A stretch of 64,000 bases of DNA from Paramagnetospirillum magneticum AMB-1 (GCF_000009985.1 NC_007626.1:3279943-3343942); one strand, 5' to 3'. Shown: positions 7,956 to 17,360, numbered from the stretch's first letter. The notes: generated by a model from the letters alone, not told the origin. A program made the numbers and translations.

Positions 7956-9320
7956 TTGTCGCACGCCACTCACAGCACCTTCGCCAACTCGCCGCGCGCC
8001 CTGGCGGTCCTCGGGCCGGACGGCCTGCTGGCCCATGTGGGCGAGACGCTGAGCCGGGCGCTGGGCACGGCGGAGCCCCGGCTGATCGGCACCCGGCCCG
8101 GCTGGGTCGACGGCCCCGACTGCACCCACACGCCCCTGCCCGGCGGCCAGACCCTGGTGGAGCTTGCCCCCGAAGCCGAAACGCGCCTGCGCGACAGCCT
8201 GCGGGTCAACGTGGAAATGCGGGCCATCATCGAGAACACCTTCGAGTTCATCGGCCTGCTGTCCCCCGACGGACGATTGCTGGACGCCAACCGCACCGCG
8301 CTGGCCTTCATCGGGCTGGACTCCCTCGCCCCGGTCCTGGGGATGCACTTCGCCGAAACCCCCTGGTGGGAGCACTCGCCGGAAGAACGCGCCATACTGC
8401 GCGACGGCATCTCCCGGGCGGCCAAGGGGGAATTCGTGCGCTTCGAGACCACCCACGTGGATGCCGACGGCGGTATCGCCTATGTGGATTTCTCGGTCAA
8501 GCCGGTGCCTGACCACGAAGGTAACATCCTGTTCCTGGTGCCAGAAGGACGCGACATCACCCAGCGCAAGCGGGCCGAGGCCGCCCTGGTCGCCGCCAAG
8601 CAGGAGGCCGAGGCCGCCAACCGCGCCAAGTCCCAGTTCCTGGCCACGGTCAGCCACGAGCTGCGCACCCCGCTCAACGCGGTGATCGGCTTTTCCGAAG
8701 CCATTCTGGCCGGAGCCACCGGCCCCGCCAGCCTGGAGCGCTGCGTCGAGTACATGGACCTGATCCATTCCGCCGGGCAGCACCTGCGGGCGCTGATCGA
8801 GGACATCCTCGACGTGTCGCGCATCGAGGCCGGACGCACCGAACTGGACGAGGAGGAGGCCGACCCCGCCGAACTGGTCCGCGCCGCCGCCCGCCTGCTG
8901 GAACACAAGGCCGTGGTGACCGGCGTGGACTTCACGGTGGTGATCGCTCCCGATCTTCCCCGCATGCGCCTCGACCCCCGCCGCATCCGGCAGGTTCTGC
9001 TCAATCTGGCGGGCAACGCCCTGAAATTCACCCCGGCCGGCGGACGGGTGGGCATTTCAGCCGAACATGTGCCGGAAGGACTGGCCCTGACGGTCGAGGA
9101 TACCGGCATCGGCATCGCCCCGGAGCATCACGCCAAGGTCTGGCAGGCCTTCTACCAGGCGGATTCCTCGTTGTCGCGCCGCCACCAGGGATCGGGACTG
9201 GGGCTGGCCATCGTCCGCCATTTCGTCGAGGCCCATGGCGGCACGGTGTCGCTGGCCAGCGAAGCGGGCAAGGGCACCCGCATCACCGTGCTGCTGCCAG
9301 CCTCGCGCATCATCACCTGA
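7956..9320 (+). CDS. PAS-domain sensor histidine kinase
   Basis: 454 residues without clear membrane segments, so probably cytoplasmic. There is an N-terminal PAS-like stretch (about 1-75), a PAS domain (about 85-205, ending VPEGRDITQRKRAE), a HisKA domain with phosphoacceptor His234 (FLATVSHELRTPLN), and a HATPase_c domain with the N box (LLNLAGNALKFTP), G1 (DTGIGI) and G2 (GSGLGLAI). It probably phosphorylates an unlinked response regulator, as none is adjacent. The start is a TTG at 7956 with AAGGGG about 11 bases upstream. What the PAS domain senses is not evident. Confidence 0.88.
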   Translation: MSHATHSTFANSPRALAVLGPDGLLAHVGETLSRALGTAEPRLIGTRPGWVDGPDCTHTPLPGGQTLVELAPEAETRLRDSLRVNVEMRAIIENTFEFIGLLSPDGRLLDANRTALAFIGLDSLAPVLGMHFAETPWWEHSPEERAILRDGISRAAKGEFVRFETTHVDADGGIAYVDFSVKPVPDHEGNILFLVPEGRDITQRKRAEAALVAAKQEAEAANRAKSQFLATVSHELRTPLNAVIGFSEAILAGATGPASLERCVEYMDLIHSAGQHLRALIEDILDVSRIEAGRTELDEEEADPAELVRAAARLLEHKAVVTGVDFTVVIAPDLPRMRLDPRRIRQVLLNLAGNALKFTPAGGRVGISAEHVPEGLALTVEDTGIGIAPEHHAKVWQAFYQADSSLSRRHQGSGLGLAIVRHFVEAHGGTVSLASEAGKGTRITVLLPASRIIT

Positions 9321-9392
9321 CCAGCGTCAAATACCAAAGCATCAAGCTCGGTTATAGTCACGGGAATTCAATGATCATCCCGCGAGGAAGCC

Positions 9393-9533
9393 ATGCGCAA
9401 TTCCGACAATTCGACTAAGCCTTTTTCCATTCGCCTGTGGCGGCACATCGCCGTCCGGGCCGCCTATCTGCTGGCGGTCGGCGCCGGCTTCACCCTGGCC
9501 CTGGCCGCCGGCATCACCCTGCTGGAGGGATAG
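9393..9533 (+). CDS. Small membrane protein (46 residues)
   Basis: A short ORF starting MRNSDNSTKPFSIRLWRH, followed by one long hydrophobic helix (AAYLLAVGAGFTLALAAGIT) and a short tail. A good ribosome binding site (GAGGAAG at 9383-9389) precedes the ATG. Basic residues before the helix predict the N-terminus in the cytoplasm. It ends 9 bases before the stop of the convergent ParA-like gene, whose product also ends in a membrane helix. I do not know its family. Confidence 0.6.
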   Translation: MRNSDNSTKPFSIRLWRHIAVRAAYLLAVGAGFTLALAAGITLLEG

Positions 9534-9541
9534 CCCCCCCC

Positions 9542-10567
9542 TCAGAGGGGCATGTACATCCAGCGGCCGAAGGCATAGCCGACGCAGCCGCCCAGCAGAA
9601 TCAGCATGATGGCCACCCCGATCTTCCAGCGCAGGTCGGAGACCTCGGGCACCATATCTACGGTCTCGGCCAGTTGCTCGTCCCAGTTGGCACCGGGCGC
9701 CGGACCGGGCTCCATGGGCGGCGACTGGCGGAGGGGAGGCAACTCCTCTTCCTCCTCCACGACGGGACCCGGCGCGATCCCTGGCGCGACGGCGCGGGGC
9801 TCCAGCATATGGGCGTCGACGAAATCGGCCAGAAGGCCATAGGCCTTGGCCGCCGGGCTTTCCGGATCGAGGATCACCAGGGGCAGGTCCCGGGCCGCCG
9901 CCTCCACCACCTTGAGGTCACGCGGCACGCGGACCGGCAACACCCGCCCGCCGAACGACGCGACCACGGAATCGGAGATGCGATGCATGACATCGCTGTC
10001 CTCGGTCATGGTGAACAGGATGCCCATGGACTCCAGGTCGCGGTTGAAATGCGTTCTGACCCGCTGAATGTTCCACCACGCCTTATGCAGGCCATCCAGG
10101 GCCAGCGGCGCCGGCACCACCGGCAGGATCACCACGTCGGCGGCCACCGCCGCGTTGACCGACAGGATGCCGAAGGCCGGGGGGCAGTCCACCACCACCA
10201 CGTCCACATCGGCGGGCGTGGTCTCCAGGGCCCGCTCCAGCACATATTGCGGGTCGAGCTTGACGGCGATCTCCACGTCGGCCCAGGACAGGTCGTCCGA
10301 GCCGGCCACCAGACGCAGATTGGGATAGGGCGTGGCGCGCGAGGCATGGCTGACGTCGACCTCTCCGCGCAGCAACTGGTACGCGCCGGTCGCCGCCGGC
10401 GAGGTCAGTCCGACGCTGGTCGAGGCATTGCTTTGCGCGTCCAGGTCGACGAGCACCACCTTGCGCCCCAGTTCCGCCAGACAGACCGCCAGATTGACAC
10501 TGGTGGTGGTCTTGCCGATACCGCCCTTCTGGTTGAACACCACCACGATTCTCGGCTTGGCGCCCAC
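9542..10567 (-). CDS. ParA-family ATPase with C-terminal membrane anchor
   Basis: 341 residues. Residues 1-250 are a ParA/Soj-type ATPase with the deviant Walker A QKGGIGKTTT (residues 13-22), switch/Walker B VVVVDCPPAFGILSVNA and the VDLDAQSNAS motif. Residues about 255-310 are an acidic, proline-rich linker (EEEEELPP), and residues about 314-334 form one hydrophobic segment (IGVAIMLILLGGCVGYAFG) ending in RWMYMPL. ParA proteins that segregate DNA or cargo are normally soluble, so a membrane-anchored form is unusual. There is no parB neighbour. It may position a membrane or envelope structure; function unknown. GAGGAG lies just upstream of the ATG. Confidence 0.85.
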   Translation of the reverse strand: MGAKPRIVVVFNQKGGIGKTTTSVNLAVCLAELGRKVVLVDLDAQSNASTSVGLTSPAATGAYQLLRGEVDVSHASRATPYPNLRLVAGSDDLSWADVEIAVKLDPQYVLERALETTPADVDVVVVDCPPAFGILSVNAAVAADVVILPVVPAPLALDGLHKAWWNIQRVRTHFNRDLESMGILFTMTEDSDVMHRISDSVVASFGGRVLPVRVPRDLKVVEAAARDLPLVILDPESPAAKAYGLLADFVDAHMLEPRAVAPGIAPGPVVEEEEELPPLRQSPPMEPGPAPGANWDEQLAETVDMVPEVSDLRWKIGVAIMLILLGGCVGYAFGRWMYMPL

Positions 10568-10648
10568 CGCTCGCTCCTCCTGAAAAATCCATAAGGGACA
10601 ATACCCGCCTCAAGGGCTCCGCCGCAACCTCACCCCTGTAATAGGCTG

Positions 10649-10677
10649 TTGTCGAGCCAAAGGAATGTCCCTATACT
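10649..10677 (+). promoter_or_regulatory. Sigma-70-type promoter overlapping the upstream start of the MarR-type gene
   Basis: TTGTCG at 10649-10654 and TATACT at 10672-10677 are separated by exactly 17 bases. Transcription from it would start near 10684, downstream of the ATG at 10665 and next to the GTG at 10686, implying a leaderless message. Confidence 0.55.
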
Positions 10678-10685
10678 CCGCCCCC

Positions 10686-11150
10686 GTGAGCCAGCCATAC
10701 TTCGACATAATTCGCTTGATCGAGCGCCTGCACAGACATTTCCTGGATGTCTTGCGTACGGAATTGCGTCGTCTGAACATCGAAGACATCAATGCCGTTC
10801 AGGCCCTGCTTCTCTACAATATCGGTGAGAACGAAGTGGTTATCCGCGACCTGAAGGATCGCGGCTATTACCAGGGCTCCAACGTTTCCTACAACATCAA
10901 GGCGCTGACCGAATGCGGTTACTTGATGCAGGAGCGTTCGACCCATGACCGCCGTTCGGTTCGCCTCAAGCTGACCGACAAGGGCCTGTCCCTGTGCAAC
11001 TCCATCCGCAAGCTGCAGGACGATCTGGCGGGCGTGTTGGGCGGCGACGAGAAGACGGCGGCCCAGCTGGACACCACGCTGGAGACCATGCAGCGTCTCG
11101 AACGCACCTGGACCGACTTTGTCCATTACGGCCGCATCCGCGGCCTTTAA
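10686..11150 (+). CDS. MarR-type winged-helix regulator
   Basis: 154 residues starting from GTG at 10686 (MSQPYFDIIRLIERLHR); the frame also has an ATG at 10665. The later start is preferred because the best promoter overlaps the earlier one and because family members I recall begin with this segment. A winged-helix domain is visible: VVIRDLKDRGYYQGSNVSYN forms the HTH and STHDRRSVRLKLTDKG the wing. It resembles the alphaproteobacterial MarR group that includes the L,D-transpeptidase regulator LdtR (from memory). Next comes purB, 77 bases downstream, in the same direction; the target genes are not evident. Confidence 0.75.
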   Translation: MSQPYFDIIRLIERLHRHFLDVLRTELRRLNIEDINAVQALLLYNIGENEVVIRDLKDRGYYQGSNVSYNIKALTECGYLMQERSTHDRRSVRLKLTDKGLSLCNSIRKLQDDLAGVLGGDEKTAAQLDTTLETMQRLERTWTDFVHYGRIRGL

Positions 11151-11227
11151 TTCCCCACATCCCCTTTAATCCGAACCGTCTTCGTGGTATTTCCGCCTCC
11201 TTGCGTTGCTAAGGAGGCTAGGCCGCC

Positions 11228-12541
11228 ATGATCCCCCGCTATTCCCGCGCCGAAATGACCAAGATCTGGGAGCCGGAAAACCGCTTCCGCATCTGGTTCG
11301 AGATCGAGGCCCATGCCTGTGACGCCCTGGCCGAGATCGGGGTGATCCCCAAGGACTCCGCCAGGATCATCTGGGAGAAGGGCGACATCCCCTACACCCC
11401 CGCCCGCTCGGCGCGCATCGACGAGATCGAGGCCGAGACCAAGCACGACGTCATCGCCTTCCTGACCGAACTGGCCGAGCATATCGGCCCCGAATCGCGC
11501 TTCGTGCACCAGGGCATGACCTCGTCGGACGTGCTCGACACCTGCCTCAACGTACAGCTGACCCAGGCCGCCGACATCCTGCTGGCCGACCTGGACCGGG
11601 TACTGAACGCCCTGGAAAAGCGGGCCTTCGAGTTGAAGGACGTGGTGTGCATGGGCCGCTCCCACGGAATTCATGCCGAGCCGGTGACCATGGGGCTGAA
11701 ATTCGCCACCTTCCATGCCGAGTTCCAGCGCAACCGCCGCCGCCTGAAGTCGGCGCGGGAAGACATCGCCACCTGCGCCATCTCGGGCGCCGTGGGCACC
11801 TTCGCCAATATCGACCCCCGGGTCGAGGAGCACGTGGCCGCCAAGCTGGGCCTCAAGCCCGAGCCGGTCTCCACCCAGGTGATCCCGCGCGACCGCCACG
11901 CCCAGTTCTTCGCCACCCTGGGCGTCATCGCCAGCTCGGTCGAGCATCTGGCCATCGAGATCCGCCATCTGCAGCGCACCGAAGTGCGCGAGGCCGAGGA
12001 ATACTTCTCGCCCGGCCAGAAGGGCAGTTCGGCCATGCCCCACAAGCGCAATCCCGTGCTGACCGAGAATCTCACCGGTCTGGCCCGTATCGTGCGCGGC
12101 ATGGTGATCCCGGCCATGGAGAACGTCGCCCTGTGGCACGAGCGCGACATCTCCCACTCCTCGGTGGAGCGCATGATCGGCCCCGACGCCACCGTCACCC
12201 TGGACTTTGCCCTGAACCGCCTGGCCGGCGTGGTGGAAAAGCTGGTGGTCTATCCCGAGGCCGTGGCCAAGAACCTCAACCAGCTGGGCGGTCTGGTGTT
12301 CTCGCAGCGCGTCCTGCTGGCGCTCACCCAGGCGGGCATGAGCCGCGAGGACAGCTACAAGGCCGTCCAGCGCAACGCCATGAAGGTGTGGCTGGAAAGC
12401 GCCAACTTCCTCGACCTGCTCAAGGCCGATTCCGAAGTGGCCGCCAAGATCCCCGCCAAGACCCTGGAAGAGCTGTTCGACCTCCGCTACCACACCAAGC
12501 ACGTGGACACCATTTTCAAGCGGGTGTTCGGCCGCGCCTGA
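11228..12541 (+). CDS. purB: Adenylosuccinate lyase
   Basis: 437 residues of the fumarase/aspartase superfamily. The signature loop SSAMPHKRNPVLTENL holds the catalytic Ser. HDVIAFLTELAEHIG and FVHQGMTSSDVLDTC carry the substrate-binding residues, and MGRSHGIHAEP the catalytic His. It cleaves SAICAR to AICAR and adenylosuccinate to AMP in purine synthesis. The start MIPRYSRAEM is typical and is preceded by TAAGGAGG at 11212-11219. A long hairpin follows the stop. Confidence 0.95.
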   Translation: MIPRYSRAEMTKIWEPENRFRIWFEIEAHACDALAEIGVIPKDSARIIWEKGDIPYTPARSARIDEIEAETKHDVIAFLTELAEHIGPESRFVHQGMTSSDVLDTCLNVQLTQAADILLADLDRVLNALEKRAFELKDVVCMGRSHGIHAEPVTMGLKFATFHAEFQRNRRRLKSAREDIATCAISGAVGTFANIDPRVEEHVAAKLGLKPEPVSTQVIPRDRHAQFFATLGVIASSVEHLAIEIRHLQRTEVREAEEYFSPGQKGSSAMPHKRNPVLTENLTGLARIVRGMVIPAMENVALWHERDISHSSVERMIGPDATVTLDFALNRLAGVVEKLVVYPEAVAKNLNQLGGLVFSQRVLLALTQAGMSREDSYKAVQRNAMKVWLESANFLDLLKADSEVAAKIPAKTLEELFDLRYHTKHVDTIFKRVFGRA

Positions 12542-12549
12542 TGCCGTCC

Positions 12550-12586
12550 GGGCCATGCCGCCGCCCGCAAGGGGGCGGCATGGCCC
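12550..12586 (+). terminator. Hairpin downstream of purB
   Basis: A 13-bp perfect stem (GGGCCATGCCGCC at 12550-12562 with its complement at 12574-12586) begins 8 bases after the purB stop. No T-run follows, so it may be a weak or rho-assisted terminator or an mRNA stabiliser. Confidence 0.5.
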
Positions 12587-12819
12587 GAACGCAATGCACG
12601 CCTGAGCATTTCGCCTCCGTCACCCCCATGGACAGAGTGCGGCCTCTGGGTAATAATCCAGACAGTATTCCAAGGGATTCCGACGGCTTTCCGCCGCCAC
12701 CGCTCCACCTCGTCCGCTCACTCCTGCCGCCCCCTCGTGGGTGAAAGAGTGCGCCGTGGAGTGGGCAAGGCCCGGTCCAGCCGACGCCCCTGCAACTCGA
12801 TACGGGTATCTCGCGCATC
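12587..12819. other. Intergenic region before the glucan synthase
   Basis: About 230 bases between the purB hairpin and the GH17-GT2 gene. Short ORFs on both strands are poor and unsupported. I see no clear promoter or operator. Confidence 0.4.
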
Positions 12820-15477
12820 ATGCGTCTTTCCGGCTTCGTGGTTCTGCTTCTGATCGTTCTGGGCAATCTCGGTTTCTGGGCGGTGATGAACCGCCCGCAA
12901 AACGCCGCCCTGCCCTGGTCCGGCACCCTTAACAGCGTTTCGTTCAGTGCGGGCCGCGCCGATGACGATCCTACCATCGTGCGCAAGCTGCCCTATATGG
13001 ACGAGTGGCTGCTGCCGACCCGGGCCGAGATGGACGAGGATCTGGCCATGCTGGCCGGCAAGGTCCATCAGGTCCGCACCTATTCCACCCTGGAGGGCCT
13101 GGACCAGGTCCCCGAGCTGGCCGCCAAGTACGGCCTGAAGGCCCTGCCCGGCGCCTGGCTGGATGAGCGCCTGGGCCGCAACGAGGTGGAGATCGCCAAC
13201 ATCATCCGCATCGCCCGCGACAATCCCAACGTGGACCGGGTGATCATCGGCAACGAAAACCTGACGCTGCACCGCCTGTCGCCCGAGCAGATGATCCGCT
13301 ATCTGCGCCGGGTGCGCGCCGCGCTGCCCGACCGGGTCAAGATCAGCACCGCCGAGGCCTGGGCCATCTGGCTGGACTATCCCGAACTGACCCGCGAAGT
13401 GGATTTCATCACCATCCACACCCTGCCGTTCTGGGAGCCGGGCGGCGTCCACATCGACAACGCGCTGGACTTCACCAAGCGCATGGTCCGCGACGTCAAG
13501 GCCGCCTATCCCGACAAGCCCATCTTCATCGGCGAAGTGGGCTGGCCGTCGGCGGGGCGCAATTACGGCGTCTCCGAGCCGTCGCTGGTCAACCAGGCCA
13601 TGTTCCTGCGCAATTTCGTCAATTGGGCCCACGAGGAGAAGCTCGACTACAACATCGTCGAAGCCTTCGACCAGCCGTGGAAAGTGAACCTGGACAACAC
13701 CGCGTCGGAAAAGCATTGGGGCATCTACACCGTGGAGCGCCAGCCCAAGTTCAGCTGGATCGGCCCCGTGCTGGAATTCGAGGAATGGCCCACCCAGGCC
13801 ATCACCGCCACCCTGATCGCCCTGCTGCCCGTGGTGTGGTTCCTGGGCAAGTGGAAGACGCTGCGCCTGCCGGGCAAGATCTTCTTCGCCCTCCTGGTGC
13901 AGTTCGCGTCGACGCTGCTGATCTGGACCATGTCCACCCCCGTCATCCGCGACGTGTCGCCGGGCACCGGGCTGATGCTGGGGCTGATGCTGCCCGCCCA
14001 GCTATTGCTGCTGATCGTGGTGCTGATCGCCGGCATCGAGGTGACCGAACTGACCTGGGCCAGCAAGTTCAAGCGGCGCTTCACCGCCCTGCCGCCCGAC
14101 CAGTGCAAGCGCTTCCCCAAGGTCTCCATCCACCTGCCGTGCTACAACGAGCCGCCGGCCATGGTGAAGCTGACCCTGGACAGCCTGATGGCGCTGGACT
14201 ACCCCAACTTCGAAATCATCGTGTTGGACAACAACACCAAGAAGGAGGAGGTCTGGCGGCCGGTCGAGGAGTACTGCAAGACCCTGGGCGACAAGGTGAA
14301 GTTTTTTCACCTGGCGCCCTGGCCCGGCGCCAAGGCCGGCGCGCTGAACTTCGGCCTCACCGTCACCGACCCCGAAGCCGAGATTATCGGCGTGGTGGAT
14401 TCCGACTACATGGTGGACAAGAACTGGCTGAAAGGCCTGGTCCCCTATTTCGAGAATCCCAAGGTGGGCCATGTCCAGGCGCCCCAGGATCACCGCGAAT
14501 GGGAACACGACCTGTTCAAGGAAATGATCAACTGGGAATATGCCGGGTTCTTTGACATCGGCATGGTGTTCCGCAACGAGGCCGACGCCATCATCCAGCA
14601 CGGCACCATGACCCTGGTGCGCAAGAAGACGCTGGAAGACGCCGGCCGCTGGGGCGAGTGGTGCATCGTCGAGGATGCCGAGCTGGGCCTGCGCATGATG
14701 AAGGCCGGCTATCAGTCGGTCTATGTCCAGGACCGCCTGGGCCATGGCCTGGTCCCCGATTCCTTCATGGCCTACAAGAAGCAGCGTTTCCGCTGGGCCT
14801 ATGGCGCGGTGCAGATTCTCAAGGCCCATTGGCGCTCGCTGATCCCCTTCAAGCAGACCGGACTGACCACCGGCCAGAAGTACCATTTCGTCGCCGGCTG
14901 GCTGCCCTGGTTCGCCGACGCCTTCTACCTGCTGTTCTGCGTGGCGGCGCTGGCCTGGTCGCTGGGCATGATCGTGGCGCCGCGCTATTTCAGCACGCCG
15001 CTGCCCTTCTTCACCCTGCCCACCGTGGGCGTGTTCGTGGCGAAGATCTTCCACCACTTCTTCCTCTACACCACGCGGGTGAATTGCGGGCTGAAGCGCC
15101 GGTCGCTGGCGGCCATCGCCGGCATGGGGCTGACCTATTCCATCGCCTGGGCCATGTGGCAGGGCATCTTCACCAAGTCGACGCCCTTCATGCGCACCCC
15201 CAAGATGGCCAACAAGGCGGCCTTCACCCAGGGCTTCCTGATGGCGTCGGAAGAGGCCACCCTGGCGCTGCTGCACTACGTCGCCGCCATCGCCGTGCTG
15301 ATCCCGCGCAACAACTTCACCGACCCCGACGTGCGGATCTGGTCGCTGACCCTGGTGGTCCAGGCCATGCCCTTCCTGGCGGCCCTGGTGGCCTCGCTGA
15401 TCAGCGTTATGCCGTCGGACGGCCCGGCGCAGCCTGAGCACAGCCATAGCAACGCCAAGCCGGAAGCCGCCGAATAG
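12820..15477 (+). CDS. Membrane glucan synthase: GH17-like domain fused to GT2 glycosyltransferase
   Basis: 885 residues. A signal/anchor helix (1-22) leads to a GH17-type TIM-barrel domain (about 40-310), with GNENLTLH and FIGEVGWPS giving the acid and nucleophile Glu candidates. Two membrane helices (about 325-405) precede a processive GT2 domain with DNNTKKEE, DSDYMVD, the VEDAELG acceptor Asp and QRFRWAYG. Four or more C-terminal helices follow. The layout matches NdvB-type beta-1,3(1,6)-glucan synthases of Bradyrhizobium and Pseudomonas. It would polymerise UDP-glucose and export a periplasmic or cyclic glucan, with the GH17 part remodelling or cyclising it. It stands alone with its own terminator. 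Confidence 0.85.
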   Translation: MRLSGFVVLLLIVLGNLGFWAVMNRPQNAALPWSGTLNSVSFSAGRADDDPTIVRKLPYMDEWLLPTRAEMDEDLAMLAGKVHQVRTYSTLEGLDQVPELAAKYGLKALPGAWLDERLGRNEVEIANIIRIARDNPNVDRVIIGNENLTLHRLSPEQMIRYLRRVRAALPDRVKISTAEAWAIWLDYPELTREVDFITIHTLPFWEPGGVHIDNALDFTKRMVRDVKAAYPDKPIFIGEVGWPSAGRNYGVSEPSLVNQAMFLRNFVNWAHEEKLDYNIVEAFDQPWKVNLDNTASEKHWGIYTVERQPKFSWIGPVLEFEEWPTQAITATLIALLPVVWFLGKWKTLRLPGKIFFALLVQFASTLLIWTMSTPVIRDVSPGTGLMLGLMLPAQLLLLIVVLIAGIEVTELTWASKFKRRFTALPPDQCKRFPKVSIHLPCYNEPPAMVKLTLDSLMALDYPNFEIIVLDNNTKKEEVWRPVEEYCKTLGDKVKFFHLAPWPGAKAGALNFGLTVTDPEAEIIGVVDSDYMVDKNWLKGLVPYFENPKVGHVQAPQDHREWEHDLFKEMINWEYAGFFDIGMVFRNEADAIIQHGTMTLVRKKTLEDAGRWGEWCIVEDAELGLRMMKAGYQSVYVQDRLGHGLVPDSFMAYKKQRFRWAYGAVQILKAHWRSLIPFKQTGLTTGQKYHFVAGWLPWFADAFYLLFCVAALAWSLGMIVAPRYFSTPLPFFTLPTVGVFVAKIFHHFFLYTTRVNCGLKRRSLAAIAGMGLTYSIAWAMWQGIFTKSTPFMRTPKMANKAAFTQGFLMASEEATLALLHYVAAIAVLIPRNNFTDPDVRIWSLTLVVQAMPFLAALVASLISVMPSDGPAQPEHSHSNAKPEAAE

Positions 15478-15506
15478 CCCCCGCCGCCCCCCCGCGGCAA
15501 GATCAA

Positions 15507-15533
15507 GGCCCGCACATATCTGCGGGCCTTTTT
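15507..15533 (+). terminator. Rho-independent terminator
   Basis: Stem GGCCCGCA (15507-15514) pairs with TGCGGGCC (15521-15528) across a six-base loop, followed by TTTTT. It lies 30 bases after the glucan synthase stop. Confidence 0.9.
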
Positions 15534-15644
15534 CTATTGGAAGTCACTTTTTGCAACACTGCCTAGCATTTCGCGGGCTGGCGCCGCGCCGCAACGCCAT
15601 GCTATCCGTAGGTATTATTGCAGACAACCAAACGAGGAATCGCC

Positions 15645-17330
15645 ATGCTTGGCCACCGTATCGCCACCATGGGAATCGTTCCGAAGATCATGGCTCTCGC
15701 CGTGTCGGGAGTCCTTTTGCTGGGGTTGAGCGTGACCCTGCTCAGCCGGTCACTGCTGCATGCCAGCGCCGCCGACGCGGCGCGCGAGCGGGTCGAGACC
15801 AACATGAAAGTGGCCTGGGACGTCCTGAAGTCCAAGGGAACGGCCTTCTCCGTGGCCGATGGCAAGATTCTGGCCGGTGATCATGTGCTGAACGGCAATT
15901 TCGACGTGGTGGACAAGATCAAGGCGCTGGTGGGGGGCTCCGCCACGGTCTTCATGGGCGACACCCGCGTCACCACCAATGTCATCAAGCCCGACGGCAG
16001 CCGGGCCGTGGGCACACAACTGGCCAAGACCGCCGCCTATGAGGCGGTCTTTGGCCGAAAGACATCCTTTCGCGGCGAAGTAGAAATCCTGGGCGAGCCC
16101 TACATGACCGCCTACGACCCCATTCTCGACGGGGCCGGCAATGTCATCGGCGTGCTCTATGTGGGAATCAAGAAGGCCGATTTCCTGGTCGCCGCCGAGC
16201 GGACGCTGCAATTGATGGTGGGGGTCACGGTCCTGGTGGGCGCCCTGAGCATCCTGGTCAGCTGGACCATCGCCAAGCGTAACCTGGCCACGCCGCTCAA
16301 GCGCAGCATCCTGGCCATGCGCGATCTGGCCGACGGCAATCTCGACGTGGCGATTCGCCATACCGAGCGTCGGGACGAGATCGGCGAGATGATCCGGGCG
16401 TTGGAAATCTTCAAGGAAAACGGCCAGGCCCGCCATCGCCTCGAAGCGGCCCAGGCGGCCGAGCAGGCGGCCCGCAACCGGCGCCAGGAGGCCATCGAGC
16501 GCCTGACCACCGATTTCAACAGCAGTGTGTTCGCGGTGCTGAACGGCGTGACCGAATCCGCGCATCACCTGCGCGATTCGGCTCAATCCATGACTTCGGT
16601 GGCCGAGGACACGTCGCGCCAGTCCACCGTGGTGGCCGCCGCGGCCGAACAAGCCTCGGTCAACGTGGAAACCGTGGCCGCCGCCGCCGAGCAATTGGCC
16701 GCCTCCGAGCACGAGATCGCCCGTCAGGTCGCCAATTCCAGCGAAATCTCGCACCGCGCCTCCGAGGAGGCCGAGCGGGTCAACAGCATCGTGCTGTCCC
16801 TGTCCGAAGCGACCAACCGCATCGGACAGGTGGTGACGCTGATCAACGACATCGCCGCCCAGACCAATCTTCTGGCCTTGAATGCCACCATCGAGGCGGC
16901 CCGCGCCGGCGATGCCGGAAAGGGCTTCGCCGTGGTCGCCAACGAGGTCAAGCATCTGGCCACCCAGACGGCGAGGGCGACGGAGGACATCGTCGTCCAG
17001 ATCAATTCGGTCCAGGCCGTGACCCGCGACGCGGTCAGCGCCATCGGCGGCATCGGCCACACCATTTCCAGCATCTCGGAAAGCGCCTCGGCCATCGCCT
17101 CGGCGGTGGAGGAGCAGACCGCCGCCACGGCGGAGATCGCCCGCAACGTCCAGGAGGCGTCCAGCGGAACCCGCGAGGTCACCTCCTCCATCACCCTGGT
17201 CAACCAGGGGGCCGCCACCACCGGCAGCGCCGCCCATCAGTTGCTGGGCACCGCCGACGAACTGTCGCAGCAGTCGGAGCAATTGGCCACCGAGGTGTCC
17301 GAATTCCTGGCCGCCATCAAGGCGGCCTGA
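15645..17330 (+). CDS. Methyl-accepting chemotaxis protein with Cache sensor
   Basis: 561 residues. A membrane helix (about 12-36) leads to a periplasmic Cache_3-Cache_2-like domain (about 40-185), recognisable from GDTRVTTNV, DGSRAVGTQL, GEPYMTAYDPI and GVLYVGIKK. A second helix (about 190-212), a HAMP domain and a long cytoplasmic signalling domain follow, with the hairpin tip around INDIAAQTNLLALNATIEAA and AGDAGKGFAVVANEVK. There is no C-terminal CheR-binding pentapeptide. It would signal to CheA for a small-molecule ligand, possibly an organic acid (inference). The ATG at 15645 has CGAGGAAT upstream and is preferred over 15618. Confidence 0.92.
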   Translation: MLGHRIATMGIVPKIMALAVSGVLLLGLSVTLLSRSLLHASAADAARERVETNMKVAWDVLKSKGTAFSVADGKILAGDHVLNGNFDVVDKIKALVGGSATVFMGDTRVTTNVIKPDGSRAVGTQLAKTAAYEAVFGRKTSFRGEVEILGEPYMTAYDPILDGAGNVIGVLYVGIKKADFLVAAERTLQLMVGVTVLVGALSILVSWTIAKRNLATPLKRSILAMRDLADGNLDVAIRHTERRDEIGEMIRALEIFKENGQARHRLEAAQAAEQAARNRRQEAIERLTTDFNSSVFAVLNGVTESAHHLRDSAQSMTSVAEDTSRQSTVVAAAAEQASVNVETVAAAAEQLAASEHEIARQVANSSEISHRASEEAERVNSIVLSLSEATNRIGQVVTLINDIAAQTNLLALNATIEAARAGDAGKGFAVVANEVKHLATQTARATEDIVVQINSVQAVTRDAVSAIGGIGHTISSISESASAIASAVEEQTAATAEIARNVQEASSGTREVTSSITLVNQGAATTGSAAHQLLGTADELSQQSEQLATEVSEFLAAIKAA

Positions 17331-17360
17331 ACACCGACCGGCCATCACGGCCAAGCCAGA

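Noticed and set aside
9542..10567. Chromosome or plasmid partition locus (parAB with origin)
   Set aside because: No ParB gene, parS-like site cluster or replication gene is nearby, and the protein has a membrane helix.
15645..17330. Possible aerotaxis or magnetosome-linked function for the chemoreceptor
   Set aside because: The sensor region is Cache-like with no haem or PAS motif, and no magnetosome gene is in the window.
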